Under the pieces are notes generated by a model. That model was given only the letters and a program-made list of their open reading frames with translations, had not been told where the DNA came from and searched no databases. The translations under genes were made by a program, and so were the position numbers. A stretch of 64,000 nucleotides of DNA. It comes from Acidobacteriota bacterium (GTDB lineage: Bacteria > Acidobacteriota > Vicinamibacteria > Fen-336). Shown piece after piece: positions 34,604-43,597 of this stretch (position 1 is the stretch's first letter; every line of letters begins with the position of its first letter). Location: the NCBI GenBank assembly GCA_022340585.1, contig JAJDNS010000041.1:1-64000 (forward strand), written 5' to 3'.

Positions 34604-35959
34604 ATGCGTTCCGCGCTGGTCCTCCTGCTGATGGTGGCGGTCTCGTCCGTGGTCTCGGCCGAGGAGGGCTCCGCCGTCATCGCCGAGGCGGAGCGCCTGG
34701 CCGTCGAGGCGAGAGCCCAGGCGGCCCGGGACCCGGTGGCCGCGCTCGAGCAGGCGCTCCGGGCCCTGGCCCTCACGAACGAGTTCAACCCCACCGTCTT
34801 CGTCGAGATGGGGCGGAAGGGTGAGGTCGTGGAGGACGAGTTCCAGGCCGCTCGTGTCGCCTACGGAGAGCACCGGGCTCATCTCTACGAGGCCGTGGGG
34901 GCCATCCTGGTGGGACAGGGTCGGGCGCTGCCGGGCAGCCGGTACCTCCGTCGCGCGTTCCTTCTCGACCCCACCCCGGCCCGGGGAGTGGCCCTGGCCC
35001 GGGCCGAGACCTCCCTCGGACGGGGGCGCGAGGCCCTCGACGCCATCCAGAGGGCCATCGCCGGGCTCACCTCTCTCAGCCCCGAGGTGGCGGCGGCGGT
35101 GGCCGAGGCCGCGGACGCGGCGCACCTCCCCAGCGCCCAGGCGGAGATCGACCGCGGCCGCCTGAAGGCCACGTTGAAGGACGCCGTCACGCTGCGCGAC
35201 GGGCCGGTGGTCCTTCCGTCCGGGACGCGGCTGTCCACCCAACCGTCCTTCCGCCTCGAGGACGCGCCCCTGAGCCTCATCTACGCGGCCGAGGAGTCGT
35301 GCCGGAGCTGCTCGGCCGATCTCAGCGCACTCCAGCGCGTGGTGCCGGAGGGGGTGCGCGTGCTCGCCCTCCCCGCCAACGCCGAGGCCGACGTGGCCTT
35401 GCGCCAGGTGCTCGACATCTACGGCTACCCGTGGCCGCTGCTCCTGGGGCCGAACCTGGCCGACGAGCTGGCCCTGGAGCCGCGCAGCGTGCTCGTGGTG
35501 GCGCGGGGGGGGTGGAGCGCCGCCGTGTTCGGTCCACCCTTCGGACCGACGCTGGCCACGGGGCTGGCCGCCTTCCAGCGAGAGGATGTCAGGGAGACGG
35601 TGCCCCGTCCTCGCTGGAACCGCCGTCCCCCGGATCGGCGTCCACTGCCCCCGCCCCCGGCCCTTCTCGAGGACGGCCTCGCGCCCGGAGAGGACGAGCC
35701 CTTTCCCCCCGAGTTCACGACCGCGGTGGAGGCGTATCGAGACGGCCGCTACGCCGAGGCCCTGGAGGGCTTCGACGCCCTGGAGGCGGTGGGCGATGGC
35801 TGGCTGCTGCCTCCCGAGGCGCGGCTCAACCGCGCTCTCTGCATGGCGGGGCTGGGCCGGCACCGGGAGGCCCGGCGGATTCTTCTCCGGACCGGCGACA
35901 GCCGCTTCGAGGAGGCCATCGACGCGACCCTGGAGCGAGTGGCGCCGCCGACCCGGTAG
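34604..35959 (+). CDS. Secreted TPR-like protein with thioredoxin-like CxxC segment
   Basis: This 451-residue protein has a signal peptide (MRSALVLLLMVAVSSVVSAE). Helical TPR-like repeats are seen at about 20-160 (LYEAVGAILVGQGRALPGSR) and again near the C terminus (VEAYRDGRYAEALEGFDALE). Between them lies a thioredoxin-like segment: FRLEDAPLSLIYAAEESCRS, with CRSC, then LDIYGYPWPLLLG. The CxxC follows a strand and helps suggest a periplasmic redox or tethering role. A Pro-rich linker (about 340-365) separates this from the last helices. I do not recognise the family. It belongs to the amidase-GerMN run, 11 bases downstream. Confidence 0.75.
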   Translation: MRSALVLLLMVAVSSVVSAEEGSAVIAEAERLAVEARAQAARDPVAALEQALRALALTNEFNPTVFVEMGRKGEVVEDEFQAARVAYGEHRAHLYEAVGAILVGQGRALPGSRYLRRAFLLDPTPARGVALARAETSLGRGREALDAIQRAIAGLTSLSPEVAAAVAEAADAAHLPSAQAEIDRGRLKATLKDAVTLRDGPVVLPSGTRLSTQPSFRLEDAPLSLIYAAEESCRSCSADLSALQRVVPEGVRVLALPANAEADVALRQVLDIYGYPWPLLLGPNLADELALEPRSVLVVARGGWSAAVFGPPFGPTLATGLAAFQREDVRETVPRPRWNRRPPDRRPLPPPPALLEDGLAPGEDEPFPPEFTTAVEAYRDGRYAEALEGFDALEAVGDGWLLPPEARLNRALCMAGLGRHREARRILLRTGDSRFEEAIDATLERVAPPTR

Positions 35960-36021
35960 CCGATTCGCTTTCGAAGACACCGTCGGGTAGATTGGCTGGA
36001 TCAAGGACGAGGAGGTTCGCG

Positions 36022-36522
36022 ATGGCGGAGACGGCCCATGTGGTCATCGAGACGAACAAGGGAGAGATCGAGGTCGAGTTCCTCCCGGACAAGGCACCCG
36101 GTCACGTGAAGAACTTCCTCAAGCTCGCCGGCGAGGGCTTCTACGACGGGACGACCTTCCACCGGGTCATCCCCGGCTTCATGATCCAGGGGGGTTGCCC
36201 GAACACGAAGGACCCGGGCGGCGCCAGCGGTCCGGCCGGCACCGGCGGGCCCGGCTACAACATCGACGCCGAGTTCAACGACACCACCCACGCCCGCGGC
36301 GTCGTGTCCATGGCCCGGTCCCAGGACCCGAACAGCGCCGGCTCGCAGTTCTTCATCTGCGTGTCCGACTCGAACTTCCTCGATGGGCAGTACAGCGCCT
36401 TCGGGCGGGTGGTGCGGGGGATGGAGGTGGCCGACGCCATCGTGAACTCGCCCCGCGACCCTCGTGACAACCCGAACGAGCGCGTCGAGATGAAGGTCCG
36501 CGTGGTCGAGCCCGGCGGCTGA
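36022..36522 (+). CDS. Cyclophilin-type peptidyl-prolyl cis-trans isomerase
   Basis: The 166-residue cytosolic cyclophilin begins MAETAHVVIETNKGEIEVEF. The catalytic block is TFHRVIPGFMIQGGCPNTKD, with the essential Arg, and NSAGSQFFICVSDSNFLDG completes the active site. GAGGAGG precedes the ATG. There is no signal peptide, so it resembles PpiB rather than PpiA. It is followed six bases later by the CYTH gene and may begin the cyclophilin-CYTH-murU-amgK-asnS transcription unit. Confidence 0.95.
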   Translation: MAETAHVVIETNKGEIEVEFLPDKAPGHVKNFLKLAGEGFYDGTTFHRVIPGFMIQGGCPNTKDPGGASGPAGTGGPGYNIDAEFNDTTHARGVVSMARSQDPNSAGSQFFICVSDSNFLDGQYSAFGRVVRGMEVADAIVNSPRDPRDNPNERVEMKVRVVEPGG

Positions 36523-36528
36523 TCGTGG

Positions 36529-37071
36529 ATGGCTGAGCCCACCGAGACCGAGGTCAAGCTCCGGGTCGCGGACCTGGAAGGGCCCCGGGAGAGGCTGGCC
36601 CGTCTCGGCGCCCGGCGGGTGGGAGAGCGCCACTTCGAGGACAACGTCCTCTTCGACGACGAGGCCGGGTCCCTGGCCGCGGCCGGGGCGGTCCTCCGGC
36701 TGCGCCGCACGCCGCAAAGGAGCGTCCTGACCTACAAGGGGCCGAAGAGAGTCGTGGACGGGATCAAGGTCCGGGAGGAGCAGGAGACCGTCGTCGAGGA
36801 TCCCGACTCCGTCCACGCGATCTTCACCACCCTGGGCTACCGCGCCACCTTCCGGTACCAGAAGTACCGAGAAACCTGGAGCCACCGCGGCCAGGAGGTG
36901 GTCCTCGACGAGACCCCGGTCGGCACCTTCCTCGAGATCGAAGGGGACCCCGACGGCATCCGGGCCGTCACCGCCGACCTCGGCTTCGACCCCTCCGAGT
37001 ACATGGTCGACTCCTACGTCGACCTCTTCTTCGCCCAGGGCGGTGAGGGGGACATGGTCTTCGACCAATGA
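36529..37071 (+). CDS. CYTH-domain protein (class IV adenylate cyclase-like, CyaB/thiamine-triphosphatase family)
   Basis: The 180-residue protein starts with the CYTH signature ExExK (TETEVKLRV) and continues with alternating charged strands (GAVLRLRRTPQRSVLTYKGP, VLDETPVGTFLEIEG). CYTH proteins hydrolyse triphosphates or cyclise ATP; the tunnel residues seen fit either activity. CyaB-type annotation often overstates the cyclase role, so triphosphatase activity is equally likely. It overlaps the next gene by four bases (ATGA), showing translational coupling to murU. Confidence 0.88.
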   Translation: MAEPTETEVKLRVADLEGPRERLARLGARRVGERHFEDNVLFDDEAGSLAAAGAVLRLRRTPQRSVLTYKGPKRVVDGIKVREEQETVVEDPDSVHAIFTTLGYRATFRYQKYRETWSHRGQEVVLDETPVGTFLEIEGDPDGIRAVTADLGFDPSEYMVDSYVDLFFAQGGEGDMVFDQ

Positions 37072-38081
37072 GGGCCATGGTCCTCGCCGCGGGTCTGGGT
37101 CAGCGGGCGCGCCCCCTGACGCTCCTGCGGGCGAAGCCGGTCCTGCCCGTCCTCAACCGACCGCTCCTGCACTGGACGCTCGAGCACCTGGCCCGCCACG
37201 GCGTGGACGACGTGGTGGTGAACCTGCACCACCTGCCCGACACCGTGAGCGAGGTGCTCGGCGACGGGCGCCGGTTCGGAGTGAGGCTGCGCTACTCCCG
37301 GGAGGACAAGATCCTCGGGACCGCGGGCGGCCCCCGAGCGGTCCGTGACCTCTTCGGCAGCGAGCCCCTGCTCCTCGTGAACGGCGACATGTTCTTCGAG
37401 TTCGACCTCGGGCGGCTGGTCCAGCGGCACCGGGCCTCGGGGGCCTGCGCCACCCTGGCCCTTCTCCCCAACCCCGACCCCAGGCGCTACTCGCCGGTGG
37501 TCACCGACGCGAGCGGTCGGGTGCTCTCCCTCGCGGGCCGGCCGCGGCGGGCCCGGGGGACCCGTTCGCTCTTCACCGGCGTGCACGTGCTGGACCCGGC
37601 CCTGCTGGAGCGACTGCCGGCGGGGCCCTCGGACAGCGTGCGCGACCTCTACATCCCCCTGGTGGCGGAGGGAGAGAGGCTGCAGGGGGTGCGCTTGCGA
37701 GGTGCGTGGTACGATCTCGGCAGCCCCTCGTTGTACCGCGACGCACAGCTTCGGCTGGTGCCGGGGCAAGGTCGCGACCGTGTGCTCCTCCATCCCGACG
37801 CCCAGGTGAGCCCGAGCGCTCGTCTGCGGAGGGCGGTGGTGGGCCAGGGGGCGAGGGTCGGCACCGACGCGCTCGTCCAGCGCTCGATCCTCTGGGACGG
37901 GGCCACGGTGGAGAACGGGGCCCAGGTGGACCGAGCGATCGTGGTCTCCGGGGCCCGGGTCCGGGCGGACGAGCGGGCGCGGGAGGTCGTGGTCCTGCCC
38001 GAGCGGGCGCTCAAGAGCGACGGCCTGGCCGGGGGACTGGTGGAGCATCGGGACGGAATGGCGTGGGTGGCGTTGAGTTGA
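37068..38081 (+). CDS. murU: N-acetylmuramate 1-phosphate uridylyltransferase-like nucleotidyltransferase
   Basis: This 337-residue sugar-1-phosphate nucleotidyltransferase begins MRAMVLAAGLGQRARPLTLL with the GxGxRxxP signature and AKPVLPVLNRPLLHW. The active-site Asp lies in LLLVNGDMFFEFDLG. A C-terminal left-handed-helix region has repeats (ARLRRAVVGQGARVGTDALV). The next gene resembles AmgK, and amgK-murU pairing is the known cell-wall recycling route that makes UDP-MurNAc from MurNAc. MurU of Pseudomonas lacks the helix repeat, so a GDP-mannose-like activity remains possible. Coupled to the CYTH gene by an ATGA overlap. Confidence 0.72.
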   Translation: MRAMVLAAGLGQRARPLTLLRAKPVLPVLNRPLLHWTLEHLARHGVDDVVVNLHHLPDTVSEVLGDGRRFGVRLRYSREDKILGTAGGPRAVRDLFGSEPLLLVNGDMFFEFDLGRLVQRHRASGACATLALLPNPDPRRYSPVVTDASGRVLSLAGRPRRARGTRSLFTGVHVLDPALLERLPAGPSDSVRDLYIPLVAEGERLQGVRLRGAWYDLGSPSLYRDAQLRLVPGQGRDRVLLHPDAQVSPSARLRRAVVGQGARVGTDALVQRSILWDGATVENGAQVDRAIVVSGARVRADERAREVVVLPERALKSDGLAGGLVEHRDGMAWVALS

Positions 38082-39049
38082 TCCAGGAGTACCTGGCCGA
38101 TCGGAGGCGGGCGGGGGCGCGGGTGACGCCGCTGTCGGGGGACGCCTCGACGCGACGCTACTTTCGGATCGCGCACGAGGGGGCGACCTTCGTGCTGGCC
38201 CTCTATCCGGAGCCCTTCGTGCCGGAGGAGCTTGCGTTCCTCGGAATGCGCGATCTCCTGGACGGCTACGGGCTGGCCGTCCCGGCGATCGTGGACGTGG
38301 ACGGACCCCGGGGCGTGGTCCTGCAGGAGGACCTGGGGGACCGCACCCTCCAGGAGGCGCTGAAGGAGGTCAGCGCCTCCCGTCACGAGGAGCTCTACCG
38401 GGAGGCCATCGACGACGTGGCCAACCTCCAGCGCCAGGCCCAGGAGAGGTCGCAGGGAGCCGACTGCTTCCGCGTCGCCTTCGACATCGAGAAGCTGACC
38501 TGGGAGCTCCACTACTTCCTGATGCACTTCGTGGAGGGACACCGGCAGTGCGACCTGACGGTGGAGGACCGGGCGAGCCTGTCGGAGGCCTTCCACCTTC
38601 TGTGTCAGGAGATCGCGTCCTGGCCCCGGGTGCTGTGCCACCGGGACTTCCACAGCCGAAACCTCATGCTGCACCAGGACCGGCTCTTCTGGATCGACTT
38701 CCAGGACGCGCGGATGGGGCCGGCAACCTACGACCTGGCCTCGCTCCTGCGAGACGCGTACGTCGACGTGCCCGAGGAGATGAGCGAGGAGCTGACCGAG
38801 CGCTTCCGGCAGCGGGCGGTGCCCGGTGAGTCTCGCGAGCAGTTCCGTCGGCGGTTCGAGCTGATGGCGGTCCAGCGCACGCTGAAGGCGCTGGGCACGT
38901 TCGGCTACATGGCCACCGTCCGGGACAACCCGGTGTACCTGCCCTACATGCCTCGGACCCTGAGCCACGCGCGGCACACGCTCTCCCGCTACCCGGAGCT
39001 CGAGCGGCTCTGGCACACCCTGGCCCGGCACATCGAGGAGCTGGCCTGA
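38063..39049 (+). CDS. amgK: Anomeric sugar kinase of the AmgK/aminoglycoside phosphotransferase family
   Basis: The product has 328 residues from a GTG that overlaps the end of the nucleotidyltransferase gene by 19 bases; a TTG at 38078 is an alternative. It has the APH fold: [20 protein letters not shown] (nucleotide loop), the catalytic loop [18 protein letters not shown] and the metal motif [21 protein letters not shown] is typical of AmgK, which phosphorylates MurNAc or GlcNAc at the anomeric carbon for MurU. It is immediately followed by asnS after 14 bases. Confidence 0.75.
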   Translation: MGGVELIQEYLADRRRAGARVTPLSGDASTRRYFRIAHEGATFVLALYPEPFVPEELAFLGMRDLLDGYGLAVPAIVDVDGPRGVVLQEDLGDRTLQEALKEVSASRHEELYREAIDDVANLQRQAQERSQGADCFRVAFDIEKLTWELHYFLMHFVEGHRQCDLTVEDRASLSEAFHLLCQEIASWPRVLCHRDFHSRNLMLHQDRLFWIDFQDARMGPATYDLASLLRDAYVDVPEEMSEELTERFRQRAVPGESREQFRRRFELMAVQRTLKALGTFGYMATVRDNPVYLPYMPRTLSHARHTLSRYPELERLWHTLARHIEELA

Positions 39050-39063
39050 CGGAAAGGAATGCG

Positions 39064-40359
39064 ATGGACACGGTGAGGATCGGAGACTTCGGCCGCCACG
39101 TGGACGAGGAGGTTGTCGTCCGGGGCTGGCTCCACAACAAGCGCTCGAGCGGCAAGCTCCGGTTCCTGATCGTCCGCGACGGATCGGGGTACGCGCAGGC
39201 GGTGGTCTTCAAGAAGGCGGTCTCACCCGAGGAATGGGAGGCGGTGGACGGCGCAGGACAGGAGTCGGCCCTGCAGCTGAAGGGGCTGGTGAAGAAGGAC
39301 GACCGGGCGCCGGGCGGATACGAGGTCGACGTCCGGTCCATCGAGGTGCTCCAGAGCGTCCACGACTTCCCCATCACCCCGAAGGAGCACGGCACGGCCT
39401 TCCTGATGGAGAACCGGCACCTGTGGCTGCGCTCCACGCGCCAGCACGCCATCGCCCGAGTGCGGCACACGGTGATCAAGGCGACCCGGGACTTCCTCGA
39501 CGACCAGGGGTACATCCTGGCCGACACTCCCATCTTCACCCCGGCCGCCTGCGAGGGGACCACGACCCTCTTCGCCGTGCCCTACTTCGACGAAGGCACG
39601 GCCTATCTGACCCAGAGCGGCCAGCTCTACAACGAGGCCACCGTCGCCGCCCACGGGAAGGTGTACTGCTTCGGCCCCACCTTCCGGGCCGAGAAGTCCA
39701 AGACCCGGCGACACCTCACCGAGTTCTGGATGGTCGAGCCCGAGATCGCCTTCGCCGGTCTCGACGACGCGGTGGACCTGGCCGAGGGGCTGGTGTGCGC
39801 GGTGGTGGAGCAGTGCCTCGAGAGGCGCGCGGAGGAGCTGAAGGTCCTGGGGCGGGACACGACGACCCTGGAGAACGTGACGCGCCCCTTCCCCCGGCTG
39901 CACTACGACGACGCCATCAAGCTCATCCAGGAGAAGGGCTCGGAGACGCAGTGGGGGAGCGACTTCGGCGGGACCGACGAGACGGTGATCGCCGAGGCCC
40001 ACGAGAAGCCGGTCGTCGTGCACCGGTTTCCGGCCGAGACCAAGGCGTTCTACATGGCCTCGGACCCCGAGCGACCGGAGCTCAGCCTCTCCGCCGATAT
40101 CCTGGCCCCCGAGGGGTACGGCGAGATCGTGGGCGGGGGCGAGCGCCTCGCCGACCACGACCTCCTCCTCGAGAAGATCCAGGAGCACGACCTGCCCCAG
40201 GAGGCCTTCCAGTGGTACCTGGACCTCCGGAAGTACGGCGCCGTACAGCACGCCGGCTTCGGCATGGGCATCGAGCGGGTGGTGACCTGGATCTGCGGGA
40301 TCGACCACCTTCGGGAGACGATCGCGTTCCCGCGGATGCTGTACCGGATCTACCCGTAG
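39064..40359 (+). CDS. asnS: Asparaginyl-tRNA synthetase
   Basis: This 431-residue class IIb aminoacyl-tRNA synthetase has an N-terminal OB fold ([20 protein letters not shown]). Class II motif 2 is [20 protein letters not shown], and motif 3 is [17 protein letters not shown]. The Asn-specific pattern is the truncated length and lack of the GAD insertion that marks bacterial AspRS. Its presence means direct charging of tRNA-Asn is possible, though some genomes also keep GatCAB. It closes the plus-strand run; the next gene is on the other strand. Confidence 0.93.
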   Translation: MDTVRIGDFGRHVDEEVVVRGWLHNKRSSGKLRFLIVRDGSGYAQAVVFKKAVSPEEWEAVDGAGQESALQLKGLVKKDDRAPGGYEVDVRSIEVLQSVHDFPITPKEHGTAFLMENRHLWLRSTRQHAIARVRHTVIKATRDFLDDQGYILADTPIFTPAACEGTTTLFAVPYFDEGTAYLTQSGQLYNEATVAAHGKVYCFGPTFRAEKSKTRRHLTEFWMVEPEIAFAGLDDAVDLAEGLVCAVVEQCLERRAEELKVLGRDTTTLENVTRPFPRLHYDDAIKLIQEKGSETQWGSDFGGTDETVIAEAHEKPVVVHRFPAETKAFYMASDPERPELSLSADILAPEGYGEIVGGGERLADHDLLLEKIQEHDLPQEAFQWYLDLRKYGAVQHAGFGMGIERVVTWICGIDHLRETIAFPRMLYRIYP

Positions 40360-40456
40360 AAAGGCTCTTCGCCGGTCCCTGGCGACCGAGACTGCTTCGA
40401 AAGCGAACGGGCGGTCCCCGCCACCCGCCGGTGATCGGGACCTTCGCCGAGGGCGT

Positions 40457-41920
40457 TCAGACCTTCTCGAGCATCCTCCGCGCCTCGTCCCTCACGTAGG
40501 CGTAGTTGAAGCTCAAGCCGTTGTCCTCGGCCGCCTTCCGGCCGGCCTGCTCCGCGGCCTCGACGTCGCCCTTCGCGGCACAGGCCCGGGCCAGGGCGAG
40601 CTGCACCCGGGGGTCGAGGGGGTTGGCTTCCTGGAGGGCGGCCACCGCCGCGTCGGGGTCCTCCACGGCCAGGGCCAGCAGGCCCTGGAGGTGGTGGCTC
40701 AGGCGCCTCTCGAAGGGCACGGAATGCTCCGCGACCCGGGCGGCGTACTCCTCGGCCTGGGCCTTCGCCGTCTCGAGATCGCCCCGGGCCAGGGCCACGC
40801 GGACGGTGTTGTAGAGGGCGTTGCGGCGGAAGGCCTCGCGGGCGGCGTCCGGAGTGTCGGACGCGTCGCTCACCGCGACTGCCTTCTCGAAGTGGGCCAG
40901 GGCCTCGTCGACCCGACCGGCCTCCAGCAGGATGTTGCCCATCAGGTTCAGGTCGCCAGCCATCGCCGCGCGGTCACCCCGCGCCTCCGAGACCGCGGAC
41001 ATCTCCTTCACCGCGGCCACGGCCTTGTCCGTCTCCTCCTCGAAGACCCAGGACTCGGCGGTGCGCAGGAGCGCGGCCCGCTTCTCGGCGGGGGTACGCG
41101 CCCTCTCGAGGAGGCGCCCGAGGGTCTCCCGGGCCTTCTCCATCTCGCCCATGTACATCTGGTTCAGCCCAATGCCCACGTAGGACGCCACGAAGTGGGG
41201 GTCGTGCTCCAGGGCCTTCTCGTACTGGGCGATGGACTCCTCGAAGCGGCCGGTCTTCATGAGGAGCTCGGCGTAGGAGTCGTACGGGTTCGGGTCGTCG
41301 GGGATGAGGGCGACGTACCTCTTGAAGGCCTCCTCCGCGCCGTCGTAGTCGCCCATGAAGCGGCGGGCATAGCCGAGCTGATTGTACGGGACGCTGAACT
41401 CGGGGGCGAGGGCGAGGGCCTTCTCGTAGGCGGCGATGGCGTCGTCGTACTCCTGGCGGCCGAAGTGGTTCGCCCCGAGCAGGTTCCAGGCTCGCTCGTC
41501 CCCGGGGAAGGCGGCCGTGAGCTGCTCGAGGGAGCGGATCTGGGTCGCCGGGTCGCTGCGGGCGCCGGCGTCGAGGGCGAGGATCATGAGACGCTCCCCC
41601 TCGGAGACCTCGCCGGCCAGAGTCTTCGCCCTGTCCAGCGCTTCCCAGAACTCCTTCGGCGACTGCGCGGAGAGGGCCAGGCCGTACCAGGCCAGGGCGA
41701 AGCCGTCGTCGAGGGCCGTCGCCTTGCGATACACCTCCCGGGCGTCGGCGGCACGCAGCCTCTCGCCGAGGTCCCGCGCCTCGATGTAGAGGGCGCGGGC
41801 CTCTTCCGAGCGGGTCGTGATTGGGATCTTCGTGCCCTCCTGTCCCTGCTCCGTCGGGGCGTTGCAGCCGGCCAGCACGAGCGCGATCACCACCGCGCTC
41901 CAAGAGAGATGTGACCTCAT
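40457..41920 (-). CDS. TPR-repeat lipoprotein
   Basis: The protein has 487 residues from the ATG preceded by AAAGGAGGTCGACG, a near-perfect ribosome site. The lipobox is VVIALVLAGC. At least six TPR units are visible, including WNLLGANHFGRQEYDDAIAA, PYNQLGYARRFMGDYDGAEE, PYDSYAELLMKTGRFEESIA and LMGNILLEAGRVDEALAHFE. It is a scaffold for protein contacts at the periplasmic face of a membrane. No catalytic domain is visible. An 8-bp inverted repeat lies upstream and may be an operator. Function unknown. Confidence 0.88.
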   Translation of the reverse strand: MRSHLSWSAVVIALVLAGCNAPTEQGQEGTKIPITTRSEEARALYIEARDLGERLRAADAREVYRKATALDDGFALAWYGLALSAQSPKEFWEALDRAKTLAGEVSEGERLMILALDAGARSDPATQIRSLEQLTAAFPGDERAWNLLGANHFGRQEYDDAIAAYEKALALAPEFSVPYNQLGYARRFMGDYDGAEEAFKRYVALIPDDPNPYDSYAELLMKTGRFEESIAQYEKALEHDPHFVASYVGIGLNQMYMGEMEKARETLGRLLERARTPAEKRAALLRTAESWVFEEETDKAVAAVKEMSAVSEARGDRAAMAGDLNLMGNILLEAGRVDEALAHFEKAVAVSDASDTPDAAREAFRRNALYNTVRVALARGDLETAKAQAEEYAARVAEHSVPFERRLSHHLQGLLALAVEDPDAAVAALQEANPLDPRVQLALARACAAKGDVEAAEQAGRKAAEDNGLSFNYAYVRDEARRMLEKV

Positions 41921-41990
41921 CGTCGACCTCCTTTGGCGGGATCTGCCCCGAGCATACCGTGGCGCGCCCCTTCGCGGCACTCCTTTTCTT

Positions 41991-42010
41991 TACTCCAAGT
42001 TGTTGGAGTA
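41991..42010. promoter_or_regulatory. Operator-like inverted repeat TACTCCAA-N4-TTGGAGTA
   Basis: A perfect 8-bp inverted repeat with a four-base centre lies 71 bases upstream of the TPR lipoprotein start and 76 bases past the stop codon of the MutS-like gene. It is AT-richer than its surroundings. On the minus strand TTGTAC and TAAAGA overlap it as weak promoter hexamers, consistent with repression. Confidence 0.5.
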
Positions 42011-42085
42011 CAAGGCTTTGGATGTCTTGGGGGCCACTGGAACCCGGGCCTCTGAGCCGCTCCACCAGGACTTCGCGGGCAGGCT

Positions 42086-43597
42086 CTACCGCTGATCTTC
42101 GCGGGCCCGAGCGATGATCTCCTTCGGGTAGCCCAGTCGCTCCAGGAGGCGGATGGCGTTGCGGGTCGTGACCACTCCGGGGCGGAGGCGGTAGTCGAAG
42201 CGCAGGTCGTCACGGGAGAAGTCGTCGGCGAAGAAGTAGCTCTCGTAGCGGTCGCGGAGGGACTGGGTCAGCTCCCGGTCGTGGGTCGCGGCCACCACCA
42301 GGAGACCCCGGTCGGCCAGGTAGTCGAGGATCGCCCGCGACGCGGCGAGGCGTTCGACGGCATTCGTGCCCGAGAGCAACTCGTCGATGAGGCAAAGGGT
42401 GGGCTCGCCGGAGTCGGCCTTCTGGACCAGAGCCAGCAGGCGCTCGGCCTCGGCCAGGTAGCGACTCCGACCGGCGAGGATGTCGTCACCGACCCGCATG
42501 GAGGAGATGATCCCCAGGGGCGAGGCGCGGTACTGGCGGGCCGTGCACGTGAAGACGGTTTGCGCGAACAGGGTGTTGATGCCGAGCGTGCGCAGGAGCG
42601 TCGACTTGCCCGACATGTTGGCCCCAGTGACGAGGCATCCGCGTCCGTCCAGCGACAGGGAGCTGGGCACCGGGTCCACGAGGAGGGGGTGGACGCCGTC
42701 CGTGATCTGGAGGTGGACGGGTCCCGGCTCGAGGTCCGGTCGGCACCACGTGGGCGAGTCCGCGCGCCACTGTCCCACCGAAGCCAGCGCGTCCAGCTCC
42801 CCGATGGTCAGGAAGATCTCTCGGAGGCCGGGGGCGGCTCCCGACCAGTGCCGGACGAGCCACTGATAGGCCTGCAGCTCGAGCAGGAAGAAGATGTTGA
42901 CGTACTCGTAGAGGATGCCCCTGATGTCCCCCGTGGACAGAAGGGTCACGCGCCGCGCGACGGAGGCGGTGTCGTGGAGGGCTGTCGAGAGGCGGCGCTG
43001 GTGCTGGTCCAGTAGCGGCTCCAGGATCGAGACCACCCGGTGTGCGCAGAAACGCAGGCGACCCACGAAACGCAGAGCCTGGATTTCCATCTGCCACCGG
43101 ACTCGGATGCGGAAGTGGACCGCGGTGTTGAGCGCAAAGACGAGCATTGGGACGAAGACAGCCTTGCCACCGACCGAGAGCGCGAGGACCACGGAGACGA
43201 TGGCCAGGAGGGCCAGGAGCCGATAGGTCCAGCCGTGGGGGAGTCCCTCGGGCGGGTGCTCCCAGAGGAGGGACGCCAGGTCCTCGGCGCCGGCGGTGCG
43301 GTCGAGCCGCGTCAGCTCACTCCGCAGGGCCCGCGCCGTCTCTCGCGCTGGTGCCAGGGCCCCGATCAACGCATCCCGCTCGGTGAGCGCCCCCGTCGAG
43401 GGGACGGCTGACCGCAGCATGCGCCGGAGGGCCATGCGGCCCGGGATCGAGACGGTGCGGTCGATGCGGGCACAGACGGCGTCCATGTCCAGATCGTTCC
43501 AGGTGTGATCGTCGACCAGCGGCACAGCGCCGTCGCTCAGGAACGAGGCGTGGTGGGGCATTCGAAAGGATTCGGTCGGAGCGTCCTCCCTCGGCAC
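42086..43597 (-). CDS. Membrane-anchored MutS-family ATPase (MutS domain V-like)
   Basis: This 503-residue protein has the MutS lever and ATPase parts but no mismatch-binding domain I. Walker A is CLVTGANMSGKSTLLRTLGI, Walker B is TLCLIDELLSGTNAVERLAA, and VVAATHDRELTQSL is the switch His region. About residues 125-160 form two hydrophobic helices (YRLLALLAIVSVVLALSV and AVFVPMLVFALNTAV), so the protein is probably inner-membrane bound. Relatives are often annotated as DNA mismatch repair protein MutS, but with no DNA-clamp domain a role in repair is not supported. The GTG start is divergent from a weak plus-strand ORF. Confidence 0.85.
   Translation of the reverse strand: MPREDAPTESFRMPHHASFLSDGAVPLVDDHTWNDLDMDAVCARIDRTVSIPGRMALRRMLRSAVPSTGALTERDALIGALAPARETARALRSELTRLDRTAGAEDLASLLWEHPPEGLPHGWTYRLLALLAIVSVVLALSVGGKAVFVPMLVFALNTAVHFRIRVRWQMEIQALRFVGRLRFCAHRVVSILEPLLDQHQRRLSTALHDTASVARRVTLLSTGDIRGILYEYVNIFFLLELQAYQWLVRHWSGAAPGLREIFLTIGELDALASVGQWRADSPTWCRPDLEPGPVHLQITDGVHPLLVDPVPSSLSLDGRGCLVTGANMSGKSTLLRTLGINTLFAQTVFTCTARQYRASPLGIISSMRVGDDILAGRSRYLAEAERLLALVQKADSGEPTLCLIDELLSGTNAVERLAASRAILDYLADRGLLVVAATHDRELTQSLRDRYESYFFADDFSRDDLRFDYRLRPGVVTTRNAIRLLERLGYPKEIIARAREDQR

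Noticed and set aside
35964-40407. 13-base inverted copies (TTCGCTTTCGAAG at 35964, CTTCGAAAGCGAA at 40395) flanking the cyclophilin-asnS run
   Set aside because: About thirty 13-mer pairs of this kind are expected by chance in 64 kb. No longer similarity extends from them, so I do not treat them as element ends.
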